NCBI GenBank assembly: GCA_028818155.1
Contig: JAPPOH010000004.1
Location: forward strand, 1-57,921
Length of the DNA stretch: 57,921 nt
Direction of reading: 5' to 3'
Source of the DNA: Candidatus Woesearchaeota archaeon
Lineage (GTDB): Archaea > Nanobdellota > Nanobdellia > Woesearchaeales > UBA525
This document shows, piece by piece, positions 16,810 through 24,576 of this stretch; position 1 is the first letter of the stretch; each line of letters opens with the position of its first letter. The notes below the pieces were generated by a model. That model was not told the DNA's origin, made no database searches, and was given only the letters and a program-made list of their open reading frames with translations. Position numbers and translations under genes: made by a program.

Positions 16810-17604
16810 ATGGCAACCATAGACGAACTCTACACCCTCTGTAAACGAGATCCGAATAGATACCCTTCGACACAATATCATGCTGCGGATTTCACTCTTG
16901 ATGAAGAAGTCTGTCTGTTCTTACTCAAAAAACGTCCCCGCATCCCTGTTGTGCAAGGAATTGTTACTGCAACTGACGCGATAGAAAGAAAACGTGGGCG
17001 TTCCGGTGGTGAAGAGCAGCGTGCGTTGCAACTCACTGCAACTCGCATTGGCACGCTCACAATACAAGGCATATCATTTCAGGCACCGAAAGTAAAGAAC
17101 AGAATTATCGGCTACCATAGAATTGGATATAAAAAAGAAAAAAATTACTCGTCGCCGAGGAACTTCGCTAACAACATTGTCAAGACGATGACGACAAAGG
17201 TTGTCACGAGTGCTGCGATGGTCAAGCCCACTGAGCTGCCGTCAGACTCCATGACTGGTGCGAGCCACGCACTGATCGCATCTTTCCAGACTAAACCAGC
17301 TACGAAAGCGAATGCTGCTGTCATTAATGTTAGCGTTTGTTTCTTCATTTCTCCCATCATTAATATCTACCCCCTGGTGATAGAACCCTCCTCTCATTTA
17401 AAAAGTCTTACTTTTTTCCGATCTGGACGAGCTCTGAGCGAAAATCGTTCAATGATTTCTGTCCGAAACACTCATTGTAGAAGTCACACTGTCCTGTGCT
17501 CCACTTGCACAAATAACTCGGCTTTTTCGGGTAGTCGTCAATTTCTCGACTTCTCGTGCCATCGTGCACTGCAGCAACCTCTTCTTTTGCACGTGAGGCC
17601 ATGA
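16810..17604 (+). CDS. Hypothetical protein; 3' half antisense to two genes
   Basis: The ORF is 264 codons, but only the first ~110 (to ~17140) are free of other genes. The rest runs antisense through the DUF5654-type gene and into the 3' end of the RecB-like nuclease gene. The N-terminal part looks like a real protein (DELYTLCKRDPNRYPS, DEEVCLFLLKKRPRIPVVQG). The C-terminal part has shadow-like composition (Ser/Arg/Leu/Cys-rich). The original stop was probably lost, or there is an indel in the A-rich stretch near 17130. Function unknown. Confidence 0.45.
   Translation: MATIDELYTLCKRDPNRYPSTQYHAADFTLDEEVCLFLLKKRPRIPVVQGIVTATDAIERKRGRSGGEEQRALQLTATRIGTLTIQGISFQAPKVKNRIIGYHRIGYKKEKNYSSPRNFANNIVKTMTTKVVTSAAMVKPTELPSDSMTGASHALIASFQTKPATKANAAVINVSVCFFISPIINIYPLVIEPSSHLKSLTFFRSGRALSENRSMISVRNTHCRSHTVLCSTCTNNSAFSGSRQFLDFSCHRALQQPLLLHVRP
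17129..17144 (-). terminator. Oligo-T terminator
   Basis: On the minus strand the DUF5654-type stop codon is followed by T7-C-T6, a typical archaeal terminator. Confidence 0.55.
17145..17360 (-). CDS. DUF5654-type small membrane protein
   Basis: A 71-aa protein with two membrane helices (LTLMTAAFAFVAGLVW and TIAALVTTFVVIVLTMLLA) joined by a short outside loop, matching the DUF5654 pattern known from DPANN and other archaeal genomes. Two ATGs (17360 and 17357) follow a GGGGGT motif about 9 bases upstream, and a TTTAAAA box lies near 17397. The role is unknown. A longer plus-strand ORF covers it on the opposite strand. Confidence 0.75.
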   Translation of the reverse strand: MMGEMKKQTLTLMTAAFAFVAGLVWKDAISAWLAPVMESDGSSVGLTIAALVTTFVVIVLTMLLAKFLGDE

Positions 17605-18277
17605 GTGGCGTCATGGGAATCCTGAGTTCCCGTCCATGTTTCAAGAAGAAAATCCCCACATCATCGGGGAGTTTCGCGAGTTCTTCGTACAGCATACCGT
17701 AAATACTGAGTTGTAGCCTGTAATCATCTGTGATCTCTGCTTTCTTGCTCGTCTTGTAGTCGAGGATTAATATCTTGCTCCCTTCTTGTTGGATCGCGTC
17801 AGCGTAGCCCATCACGCCATGGTGATCGCTCTGGAGCCTCACTTCCCGTTCAGGTTGTTCGGATGCAAACGCTTCCTTGAGTGGTTTCCCTGTGAGTTTG
17901 AGTCGATCGACAAGGTAGTGGAAGAAGTTGTGCATCATCGTCTGTGTTTCGGCTCTGTATTGCGCAAGCTCTTCGGCAGACATGTTAAGTTCTGCGAACT
18001 GCTCGGCTGCTGCATCCCATTCTTTCTTGAACATCTCCTGGATGATAACTTTGAGCGTGATGAGAAATTGTGACTCAGGGATATGATTCAAGTTCACTGC
18101 GTAAATATCTTCCATCACCTGGTGTGCGATACTCCCGCGAACAAGATGAATTGAGGGACTTGTCGGGAGTTTCTTGATATACCTATAGTAGTACTTTCTC
18201 GGGCACTGCTTGTACAGCAGTATAGAAGATGGGGATTGCGTCCTGCTGCGTATCTTTGCTGTCGGGGTGAGTTCCAC
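17408..18277 (-). CDS. RecB-like PD-(D/E)XK nuclease
   Basis: A 289-aa protein of the PDDEXK_1 / RecB-nuclease class. It has SSILLYKQCPRKYYYRYI near the N-terminus, GSIAHQVMEDIY (the GxxxH element), ILILDYKTSKK near residue 170 (the D-x-K core), QLSIYGML, and a Cys set ending in CKWSTGQCDFYNECFG. The Cys before the first motif and those at the end could bind a 4Fe-4S cluster as in Cas4/AddB relatives. It is probably a DNA nuclease of repair or defence. The GTG start has TTTAAATG 26 bp upstream and the CCACTGG element 11 bp beyond. Confidence 0.85.
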   Translation of the reverse strand: MELTPTAKIRSRTQSPSSILLYKQCPRKYYYRYIKKLPTSPSIHLVRGSIAHQVMEDIYAVNLNHIPESQFLITLKVIIQEMFKKEWDAAAEQFAELNMSAEELAQYRAETQTMMHNFFHYLVDRLKLTGKPLKEAFASEQPEREVRLQSDHHGVMGYADAIQQEGSKILILDYKTSKKAEITDDYRLQLSIYGMLYEELAKLPDDVGIFFLKHGRELRIPMTPLMASRAKEEVAAVHDGTRSREIDDYPKKPSYLCKWSTGQCDFYNECFGQKSLNDFRSELVQIGKK

Positions 18278-18299
18278 GAAACATTGAAGATGCTACTCC

Positions 18300-18330
18300 T
18301 TTAAATGCGTTTGGCGTGCGTGACCAGTGG
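18300..18330 (-). promoter_or_regulatory. CCACTGGWCAYG element plus TATA (copy 3)
   Basis: Minus-strand CCACTGGTCACG (18330-18319), 11 bp, then CATTTAAA (18307-18300), 26 bp before the GTG start of the RecB-like nuclease gene. The element abuts the stop of the next gene upstream. Confidence 0.65.
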
Positions 18331-18810
18331 CTAGAATATGTACGATGGAGGCTTGATTTTTAGAAGTGTAGCGTGAAACGCACTTTTTGGGCTTCCTTTT
18401 CGTGGTACTCTGCCTATGACCTCCCTGCCGTAGGTAATCTGGTCTCCGTGCTCCATCCATAAAGCGTATTCACCTCTTGGTTTGACGCATCTAATCGTGA
18501 CTCTATCTCCTTCGCTCAGCTGCGCTGACCACTTCATGAATGGTGATACGTCTCGCACGCTCGTGCTTGCGAGGAGGCATCCTGGAATATCGACAAGGCG
18601 TTCGTAGATTGCTGCGTCTCGCACATACGCAAGCGAGCTCTTGGAAATGTTGTCCTTAATAGGTCCTGTCTTCACGCTGAGCTCTACTGTTGGTGGGCGA
18701 TCTGCGCCAGTCACTGTCTGATGCACTGTATCCTCAAGTGCACTCTTTGGTTCTCCGAACAGTTTCAGCAGAGCAGCGAGCGCTACGTGTAGTTTCAGTG
18801 AATCAGTCAT
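18331..18810 (-). CDS. Hypothetical protein
   Basis: A 159-aa product from the ATG at 18810 (MTDSLKLHVALAALLKLFG), chosen because a TTTATTAAC box is centred ~24 bp upstream; an ORF extension to 18879 overlaps that box. The second half looks like a small beta domain (SEGDRVTIRCVKPRGEYALWMEHG, GREVIGRVPRKG). No family recognised. Confidence 0.6.
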   Translation of the reverse strand: MTDSLKLHVALAALLKLFGEPKSALEDTVHQTVTGADRPPTVELSVKTGPIKDNISKSSLAYVRDAAIYERLVDIPGCLLASTSVRDVSPFMKWSAQLSEGDRVTIRCVKPRGEYALWMEHGDQITYGREVIGRVPRKGSPKSAFHATLLKIKPPSYIF

Positions 18811-18939
18811 AGCGTAGTAAGAAAAAAAGAGTTTATTAACATTTGTCACAATATCAGTCATTCGGTAAAAAAGCGACAAATTTTAGTCATTTTCTCAGTG
18901 TACAAGAAGCTATTTAAATACTCATGGGAACGAGCGAGT

Positions 18940-19848
18940 ATGTCCTTCATCTCACGTTTATTGCGCGATGACGTTGCTGTGAGCAAGGAACTCGCCACAG
19001 ACGCGCACCAGTTAACTGATGAACTTCAACGATTCTTCGACTCGTACAGTGTGAAGCAGAAGATTCTCCGCGCGATCACGCATGGTGAAGCGGTGTACGG
19101 ACACTTGTACAACTTGCAACAAGCGCTCAAAGATGAACTCCTCCTCATTGAGGAAGGCGAGCAGAACGAGAAAGAGATTATCGCAGATCTCAAATTCATG
19201 TCGCGAGAAGCGTACGTGAAACGCGTGGACGCGTTGGAAAACGAACTCACACATATTACATCAAAAGACACGTACACTGCACACCTCTTAGGAGAACTAC
19301 ACGACATTCTCTTAGCAGAAGCGCGGAAAACCAAGCGGTTACTCAACGGAGATATGAACCCTGGCGTGATCCAAACATTATCCGACCTCTTATTCTTAGA
19401 AAAACATCTTGTGGAGAAGCTCTGCAACCTTGAAGACTTCGCACCCTTATTCGAAGGCTTACAACTCGGTGCAGCACGACGAAGGGACGTGCAGCACTAC
19501 GAAAAACGTTTGGAACGACAAATTACAGCTCGAATGCAAAACATCGAGCTCGTTGATGGCAAAGCAGTGAGCACTGATGATCACTACCTCTCGAAATTGA
19601 CTGCACGTATCTTCAATAAATTAGAAAAAATGATTGTCCGCGCTGTCGCTGAACGCGTACTCCTTGAACACAGAGAAGTTGACAAAGAATATGTGCGAAG
19701 CTCATACTTCGATCAGTTCGTGCAACAAGAAATACATATGGATAAGAATACTGGAAAGCTTGTCCCGTCTGCGAGAACAACAAGTATGTTCATCGAACAA
19801 TTCCGAAAGATGTACACAGAGGTGACACAATCCGCGGCGTCCACCTAG
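18940..19848 (+). CDS. Helical hypothetical protein
   Basis: A 302-aa protein from the ATG at 18940 (MSFISRLLRDDVAVSK), which has TATTTAAATA ~25 bp upstream; the GTG at 18898 precedes the box. It is nearly all-helical with heptad-like Leu/Ile spacing (ELQRFFDSYSVKQKILR, LKDELLLIEEGEQNEKEI), suggesting a cytosolic coiled-coil or helical bundle. No catalytic motif. The last 19 nt overlap the inferred start of endonuclease IV in another frame. Confidence 0.65.
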   Translation: MSFISRLLRDDVAVSKELATDAHQLTDELQRFFDSYSVKQKILRAITHGEAVYGHLYNLQQALKDELLLIEEGEQNEKEIIADLKFMSREAYVKRVDALENELTHITSKDTYTAHLLGELHDILLAEARKTKRLLNGDMNPGVIQTLSDLLFLEKHLVEKLCNLEDFAPLFEGLQLGAARRRDVQHYEKRLERQITARMQNIELVDGKAVSTDDHYLSKLTARIFNKLEKMIVRAVAERVLLEHREVDKEYVRSSYFDQFVQQEIHMDKNTGKLVPSARTTSMFIEQFRKMYTEVTQSAAST

Positions 19849-20666
19849 GCCTTGGTGATGGGTACGAGGAGGCACTTTCGTACGCGAAAGACCTTGGTTG
19901 TACAACCGTGCAAATTTTTACGCACAGTCCTCGCATGTTCAAGTTCAAGCCGTTGGATGAACCAAGACAAAAAGTCTTACGTGATGGGTGGAAGGAGCAG
20001 GGCATTCATCCTGTGGTGAGTCATGCAAGTTATTTGATTAATGTCGGCTCTTCCGATAACAAAAAGTTTCATGGTGCACTCAATATCTTGAAGAACGAGC
20101 TAATTTATGCGAAGGCGTTCGGCTGCCAGTATGTCGTCTTGCATACAGGAAAGCACGTTGGCAGTACGTATGAAGCAAGTCTCAAACAAATTACAAAAGC
20201 GATTGAAAAACTAGAGGAAACGCTTGCAGAAACTGGTGTGATGTTATTGTTTGAAGTTGCTTCCGGCCAAGGCACGGAGATTGGGAGGATGTTTGAAGAA
20301 CTGGAAGAGTTATTTTCGTTGATTCCAAAGAAGTTGCACAAGCACCTTGGTGTATGCTTGGACACCTGTCACATGTGGGCGGCAGGACACGATCTCAATG
20401 ATCCTGATGCTGTGATTAAAAACTTAGATGCGACTGTTGGAATAGACCGCGTGAAAGTTGTGCATGTGAACGATAGTAAATTTGAACGTGGTGAGCGAAA
20501 AGATCGGCACGAACACCTTGGGATGGGGACGATCGGGAAAGAAATATTGAAGAACTTCTTGAACCATCCAAAGATCAAAGGATTGCCAATGATTCTCGAG
20601 ACGCCAATTGATGAACGTGGCGAGCAGAAAGATGATATGAAGGTTTTGCAGAGTTTCTTTGAATAG
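19830..20666 (+). CDS. nfo: Endonuclease IV (AP endonuclease)
   Basis: A Zn-dependent AP endonuclease of base-excision repair (TIM barrel). Visible motifs are QIFTHSPRMF, VLHTGKHVGS, LLFEVASGQGTE, GVCLDTCHMWAAGHDL, VVHVNDSKFERG, DRHEHLGMGTIG and MILETPI, covering the His/Asp/Glu zinc ligands. The conserved first strand (IRGVHLGLGDGYEEA) is encoded upstream of the first ordinary start codon, a GTG at 19908. No in-frame ATG, GTG or TTG exists between the stop at 19743 and 19908. AGAGGTGA at 19818-19825 sits five bases before an in-frame ATC at 19830, so an ATC start is proposed; a frameshift or sequencing error is the alternative. Confidence 0.88.
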   Translation: MRGVHLGLGDGYEEALSYAKDLGCTTVQIFTHSPRMFKFKPLDEPRQKVLRDGWKEQGIHPVVSHASYLINVGSSDNKKFHGALNILKNELIYAKAFGCQYVVLHTGKHVGSTYEASLKQITKAIEKLEETLAETGVMLLFEVASGQGTEIGRMFEELEELFSLIPKKLHKHLGVCLDTCHMWAAGHDLNDPDAVIKNLDATVGIDRVKVVHVNDSKFERGERKDRHEHLGMGTIGKEILKNFLNHPKIKGLPMILETPIDERGEQKDDMKVLQSFFE

Positions 20667-20697
20667 ATTTATAGGTGAATAGCGAACTCTCTTTCAA

Positions 20698-21066
20698 ATG
20701 AAACGAGAGTGTATCGCACTTGCATTGCTAGCTACACTCTCTATTCCGTCTTACATAGGTATGAAGCAATTTCCTGTACACACACACCGTATTTCACGTG
20801 GCGATCATGCTGCGATCTACAAGACGAACATCTTTGGCGAAATAACCATGTTTACGTTTGGAAGTAACCATCACGATCCCTCACTCTTTCGAACATGTGA
20901 CCAAATGAAAACTGACCATGTGGTCTTTGTGCAAATGTACTATGCTGATCGTGAAGGAAAGTATGCACTTTCTCCGAGTAGCACAGCAAATATTGCACGA
21001 TGTCGTTCACTTGAAGATACAACACGTTTACTGTTACAAGAACCACGGCGCAAGCGCCAAAAGTAA
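20698..21066 (+). CDS. Exported hypothetical protein
   Basis: A 122-aa protein. The first ~20 residues (MKRECIALALLATLSIPSYIG) look like a signal peptide or membrane anchor. The rest contains His- and Tyr-rich stretches (HTHRISRGDHAAIY, GSNHHDPS, VFVQMYYADREG) and a basic end. GATTTATAG is 27 bp before the ATG. No family recognised. The 3' end overlaps the convergent membrane-protein gene by 33 nt. Confidence 0.6.
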   Translation: MKRECIALALLATLSIPSYIGMKQFPVHTHRISRGDHAAIYKTNIFGEITMFTFGSNHHDPSLFRTCDQMKTDHVVFVQMYYADREGKYALSPSSTANIARCRSLEDTTRLLLQEPRRKRQK

Positions 21067-21435
21067 TCCAACGACAACGAAGCCGATACTCACGTACTTA
21101 ATCATGTTATCCGTTGCTTCTCCCGTCGCGACGAACAACAAACGAAGATGATTCTGCGTCAGAAGTAAGCCGAAGCCAGCAATACAAAAAAGTAACATAC
21201 AGTACGTGAAGATCGTACCAATAGTTCCTTCTCCAGATCCGAGCCACCACACAACGAGCGTCGCGAGCAACAAGCATCCACCGATGATTCGTAAGTTCCG
21301 TTCGTAGACGAACTGGCGTTCCATCCACTCCACCCACGCACGCGGCGCGTCAATCCCACGAACGCGATACGCGATCAACACCAACCCAGAGACAAAGACC
21401 GCCCAGCCAGCAATACCAGCAGGGAGGTGTACCAT
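21034..21435 (-). CDS. Four-helix membrane protein in the pdx operon
   Basis: A 133-aa protein with four predicted membrane helices (AGWAVFVSGLVLIAY, IGGCLLLATLVVWWL, TIFTYCMLLFCIAGFGLLL, YVSIGFVVVGLLLALAPWF). It starts within the pdxT stop codon (TAATG overlap), so it belongs to the pdxS-pdxT transcript. No transporter motif is recognised; a link to vitamin B6 is suggested only by position. Confidence 0.65.
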   Translation of the reverse strand: MVHLPAGIAGWAVFVSGLVLIAYRVRGIDAPRAWVEWMERQFVYERNLRIIGGCLLLATLVVWWLGSGEGTIGTIFTYCMLLFCIAGFGLLLTQNHLRLLFVATGEATDNMIKYVSIGFVVVGLLLALAPWFL

Positions 21436-21983
21436 TATTTCACCATCTTCACGAAGTATTCGTGCACGTGTTTTTCATCGCAAATTTCAGGGTGGAATGT
21501 TGTCACGAGTATACTGTCTTGCTGAATAACTACAGGGTTGTCTTTGAACGTTGCGAGCACCTTCGCTTTTGTCTTCTTGATAATTGGTGCTCTGATGAAC
21601 GCGCCATGGACGACACCAATGTTTTCGATGGAGATATCCTCGTTAAAACTCTCGTACTGTCTGCCGTACGCGTTTCGCTCGATCGTCATATCCACAAGTC
21701 TGAGCCACTTTTCCCCGCCGATCACTTTGTTTGCAAGTAGAATAGCACCCGCGCATGTCGCAAAGATCGGCATGCCCTTTTTCGCGCGCTTGAAGATCGC
21801 GTTCGCTAAGCCAGTTTCTTCGAGGAGCATGCCTTGGACTGTGGACTCGCCACCTGGCATGATGAGTCCTTTGACCTTCTCTAAGTCTTCTGGCGTTTTC
21901 ACAAGCATATTGTTTGCATGCAGACTATCGAGGACTTCTTTGTGCTCGTCGTAATCTCCTTGGAGTGCGAGTATGCCTATCAT
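21435..21983 (-). CDS. pdxT: Pyridoxal 5'-phosphate synthase glutaminase subunit
   Basis: A 182-aa class-I glutaminase that releases ammonia from glutamine for PdxS. GGES at 44-47 forms the oxyanion region, C77 in IFATCAGA is the nucleophile, and H164/E166 in FHPEI complete the triad. The start overlaps the pdxS stop (ATGA). All catalytic residues are present and the length is typical. Confidence 0.96.
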   Translation of the reverse strand: MIGILALQGDYDEHKEVLDSLHANNMLVKTPEDLEKVKGLIMPGGESTVQGMLLEETGLANAIFKRAKKGMPIFATCAGAILLANKVIGGEKWLRLVDMTIERNAYGRQYESFNEDISIENIGVVHGAFIRAPIIKKTKAKVLATFKDNPVVIQQDSILVTTFHPEICDEKHVHEYFVKMVK

Positions 21984-22834
21984 CGTTCTTGCATCTTGAT
22001 TTCTAATCCTGGGATTTCCAGGCCTTTCATTGGTTCTTTGAGCCCAGCGGAGATTGCCGCGAGCTTCTCTGGGTTATTGTAATAGAGCACTGCATGCACG
22101 ATCGCTGTTGCCATTTTTTCTGGGTGCTGTGATTTGAAAATACCACTTCCCACGAAGACGCCATCACAGCCGAGCTGCATCATTAATGCGGCGTCAGCAG
22201 GTGTTGCAATACCACCTGCAGCGAAGTTCACTGCAGGGAGGCGGCCGAGTTTTTGTGTTTTCTCAAGAAGCTGCACTGGCACCTTGTATTCCTTCGCGAG
22301 TTTTTCGAGCTGTGCCTTACTCATGTGGACGACTTTGTCTATGTCAGCGTTCATCGTTTTCATGTGTCGGACCGCTTCTACCACGTTGCCAGTGCCCGCT
22401 TCTCCTTTCGTGCGGATCATTGCAGCGCCTTCGTTGATTCTTCTGAGTGCTTCTCCGAGGTCTCGTGCGCCACACACGAATGGGACGGTGAACTGCGTCT
22501 TGTCAACGTGCGCGTGCTCGTCTGCTGGCGTTAAGACTTCTGATTCGTCGACAAAGTCCACTTTCAACGCTTCGAGAATCTGCGCTTCGACATGGTGCCC
22601 AATACGGGATTTTGCCATGACAGGAATGGACACTGTTTCCATGATCTGGGTGATCATTTCCGGGTCGCTCATTCTTGCGACACCACCGTGTGCTCTGATA
22701 TCTGAAGGCACACGTTCGAGGGCCATGACCGCGACTGCGCCAGCTTTCTCTGCAACTTTTGCTTGATCTGCTGTGACAACGTCCATGATGACGCCGTGTT
22801 TGAGCATCTTTGCGAGTCCTTCTTTCACCACCAT
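21980..22834 (-). CDS. pdxS: Pyridoxal 5'-phosphate synthase subunit
   Basis: A 284-aa TIM-barrel enzyme making PLP from ribose 5-phosphate, glyceraldehyde 3-phosphate and ammonia (DXP-independent route). D18 (GVIMDVV), K75 (VMAKSRIGH) and K143 ([11 protein letters not shown]) correspond to the catalytic Asp and the two Schiff-base lysines. [16 protein letters not shown] is the phosphate site. TTATAAAT at 22858-22865 is 27 bp before the ATG. The divergent regulatory element at 22871 lies only 5 bp upstream of this box. Confidence 0.97.
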   Translation of the reverse strand: MVVKEGLAKMLKHGVIMDVVTADQAKVAEKAGAVAVMALERVPSDIRAHGGVARMSDPEMITQIMETVSIPVMAKSRIGHHVEAQILEALKVDFVDESEVLTPADEHAHVDKTQFTVPFVCGARDLGEALRRINEGAAMIRTKGEAGTGNVVEAVRHMKTMNADIDKVVHMSKAQLEKLAKEYKVPVQLLEKTQKLGRLPAVNFAAGGIATPADAALMMQLGCDGVFVGSGIFKSQHPEKMATAIVHAVLYYNNPEKLAAISAGLKEPMKGLEIPGLEIKMQER

Positions 22835-22870
22835 GGGCGTGAGTGAATTCGCTCTAGTTATAAATGTTCT

Positions 22871-22903
22871 CCACTGGTCACGTGGGCGTAAGCTATATAA
22901 ATA
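22871..22903 (+). promoter_or_regulatory. CCACTGGWCAYG element plus TATA (copy 4)
   Basis: CCACTGGTCACG (22871-22882), 11 bp, then TATATAAATA (22894-22903), pointing to a transcript starting at or near the ATG at 22924. It therefore lies in front of the toxin-antitoxin-like pair, with the pdxS promoter on its other side. Confidence 0.65.
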
Positions 22904-22923
22904 AGTTAATATTGCAGTATCTT

Positions 22924-22965
22924 ATGGAAATATTTATATATAAAGAAGATATCTCTAGGTGGTAA
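22924..22965 (+). CDS. 13-codon leader ORF
   Basis: ATG at 22924, 27 bp after the centre of the upstream TATA box, encodes MEIFIYKEDISRW and then stops, overlapping the GTG start of the next gene (22959). It may be a leader peptide that couples translation, or only a by-product of the upstream promoter. A second TATA-like box (TATTTATATA) inside it could give a shorter transcript starting at 22959. Confidence 0.35.
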   Translation: MEIFIYKEDISRW

Positions 22966-23231
22966 AGATATCAATAGACCTTCCGACCGACATGTACTGG
23001 AGAGGAAAGCTCCTCGTATTCACATACCATTTCGCAAAAGAGCTGCAAGAACTCGATGCACACGTGGAGCTCATCACCGATATCTTAACATACGGCAACC
23101 ACACACTCATCTCGAAAAGAAAAAACAAATACAATGTTACATACCCCTATCGAAAAAAATACATCTATCTCTCATATGCCATATACGACAACATCATCTT
23201 GATCCACATAAAACCAACGAGGAAAAAATGA
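22959..23231 (+). CDS. Small toxin-like protein (possible DUF4258/RelE-like)
   Basis: A 90-aa basic protein with a GTG start. The middle and end (HVELITDILTYGNHTLISKRKNKYNV...YIYLSYAIYDNIILIHIKP) show the strand pattern and basic residues seen in small ribonuclease toxins such as DUF4258/MqsR-like proteins. The next gene, a zinc-ribbon plus AbrB-like protein, overlaps it by 4 nt, the usual arrangement for such pairs. The family assignment is tentative. Confidence 0.5.
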   Translation: MVKISIDLPTDMYWRGKLLVFTYHFAKELQELDAHVELITDILTYGNHTLISKRKNKYNVTYPYRKKYIYLSYAIYDNIILIHIKPTRKK

Positions 23232-23554
23232 AACAATTCATGAAAACATGTTACGAATGTAACATCCCTGTAAAAAAGGCAGTCCACAACGAAGGAGGGG
23301 TTGCCCTCAACTGTCTTCTCTGTCCAAAATGTGGTGAAAAATACTTTGTTTCAAGCGAAATCGTCAAATGGGAAATTCTCTCAGGAAAACGAAAAAACAT
23401 TCGGAAGTTTGGTACGCTTGGAGATTCTACCATTATTCGTCTGCCGCAGAAAATTCTTGAGCAATTTTCTATTACGGCGGGAGACTATGGTTTGTTCGAG
23501 AAGCACCAAGACGGTATTTTAGTCAAGCCAGTTCATGCGAAAGAGCTACAGTAA
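23228..23554 (+). CDS. YgiT-like zinc-ribbon antitoxin with AbrB-type domain
   Basis: A 108-aa protein. The N-terminal half has CYEC...CLLCPKCGEKYF, four or more cysteines in a YgiT/MqsA-type zinc ribbon. The C-terminal half (RKFGTLGDSTIIRLPQKILE...GDYGLFEKHQDGILVKP) resembles an AbrB/SpoVT swapped-hairpin DNA-binding domain. It starts 4 nt before the stop of the toxin-like gene. It would neutralise the partner and repress the operon. Confidence 0.6.
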   Translation: MKQFMKTCYECNIPVKKAVHNEGGVALNCLLCPKCGEKYFVSSEIVKWEILSGKRKNIRKFGTLGDSTIIRLPQKILEQFSITAGDYGLFEKHQDGILVKPVHAKELQ

Positions 23555-23584
23555 CTTTATATACTCCTCCTCGTCAATAACTCT

Positions 23585-23818
23585 ATGGTCTACGCAGAGG
23601 CGGCAAAGAAGACTGGTGGTTATATGACGCTCGCTGGCATCTTGTCATTAGGTGTTGTCTCACTCTCAAGTGTGCAAGAAACACCAACTGCGAATGTTGC
23701 TGCTGATGCAGGGCTCTCTTCTTCTGGCATGATTATGTTTGCGATTGGCGTGTTTATTGGTGCTTTAGTTATTGGCACATACGTGTACATCGCGAAAGTA
23801 GAAGCGAAGCGTAGTTAG
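23585..23818 (+). CDS. Small two-helix membrane protein
   Basis: A 77-aa protein with two hydrophobic segments (TLAGILSLGVVSLSS and MIMFAIGVFIGALVIGTYVYIA) joined by an Ala/Thr/Ser-rich loop, and a Lys/Arg end. CTTTATATAC is 26 bp before the ATG. No family recognised. Its end overlaps the convergent RelE-like gene by 4 nt. Confidence 0.65.
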   Translation: MVYAEAAKKTGGYMTLAGILSLGVVSLSSVQETPTANVAADAGLSSSGMIMFAIGVFIGALVIGTYVYIAKVEAKRS

Positions 23819-24150
23819 CGTTTTTTGTAGCCGAAGAGTTTGTCGTAGTCTTTGTGGCTGAGAATATCGAGGATGAAAACTATGCACGTCATATTTTCTC
23901 TTCTTAATGTGTAAACAAGCCTCCAATAGCAAGGCAAAGAGACACGGAACAGATTCGTCACACCTTCTTGTTTGTAGGGCAATGGTATGAGTCTCTTTGC
24001 TACTGCATCACCAAAGTGAACGTTCTCTTTGAGGTGTCTTTCAGTTCTCTCAATCGCTTTGTAAATCATGTTGCTTTCTTTTGTACCAGTAACTTCGAGT
24101 TTGTCGCACACATTTTCTGCTCTTGTTGAGAGTTCGACATTAGTTGCCAT
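23815..24150 (-). CDS. RelE/ParE-like toxin-family protein
   Basis: A 111-aa protein. LFRVSLPCYWRLVYTLRRENMTCIVFILDILSHKDYDKLFGYKKR carries the beta-sheet order and C-terminal H-x-x-Y-x-x-x-F-G-Y tail seen in archaeal RelE-superfamily proteins (positions ~66-111). The first half is helical. TTTTATAAC is ~24 bp before the ATG. The gene upstream on the same strand encodes a winged-helix-like protein that may be its antitoxin. Confidence 0.6.
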   Translation of the reverse strand: MATNVELSTRAENVCDKLEVTGTKESNMIYKAIERTERHLKENVHFGDAVAKRLIPLPYKQEGVTNLFRVSLPCYWRLVYTLRRENMTCIVFILDILSHKDYDKLFGYKKR

Positions 24151-24195
24151 ATAGGGAGGAAAGGAGAATTTTTTATAACGATGTCGTCGAAAAAA

Positions 24196-24210
24196 CCGGA
24201 AGATTTCCGG
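24196..24210. promoter_or_regulatory. Perfect palindrome CCGGAA-gat-TTCCGG
   Basis: A 15-bp inverted repeat between two minus-strand genes, just after the winged-helix stop and ~20 bp upstream of the RelE-like TATA box. It could be an operator for that promoter. Confidence 0.4.
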
Positions 24211-24213
24211 ATA

Positions 24214-24468
24214 TTAAAGCTTTCTTCCGCCACCCCAGTGCTCTCGGAATTCTTTTGTCATTGGCGTGAGCCACGTGATGCCTTTCACACCTGTAACAAT
24301 AATGTTCTTCTCTTCTAAATATTCCAGAATCTCCATGAGTGCTGTGTGGTGAACTTGTTTCGGGAGTAATTTCTTGAGTTGTGCAACGGTAACAACACTG
24401 TCATCCGCGTTCTTCAACGTGTCTTCTACCATGATGAGCGTTCTCAACGTCGGTCCTTGTTTTAACAT
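24214..24468 (-). CDS. Small winged-helix-like protein
   Basis: An 84-aa protein with helices followed by ILEYLEEKNIIVTGVKGITWLTP, which reads like recognition helix plus wing. TGTATTAATT is ~25 bp before the ATG. It is probably a DNA-binding regulator or antitoxin for the RelE-like gene downstream. No specific family recognised. Confidence 0.55.
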   Translation of the reverse strand: MLKQGPTLRTLIMVEDTLKNADDSVVTVAQLKKLLPKQVHHTALMEILEYLEEKNIIVTGVKGITWLTPMTKEFREHWGGGRKL

Positions 24469-24576
24469 AATTCATCACTAATTTGTATTAATTCATAGCA
24501 AAGAAGTATGAATTCGTATTTAAATGTTTACTTTCGCAACTTCAGAATCGGCATGTCCATGTTTCTATTCGAACTT

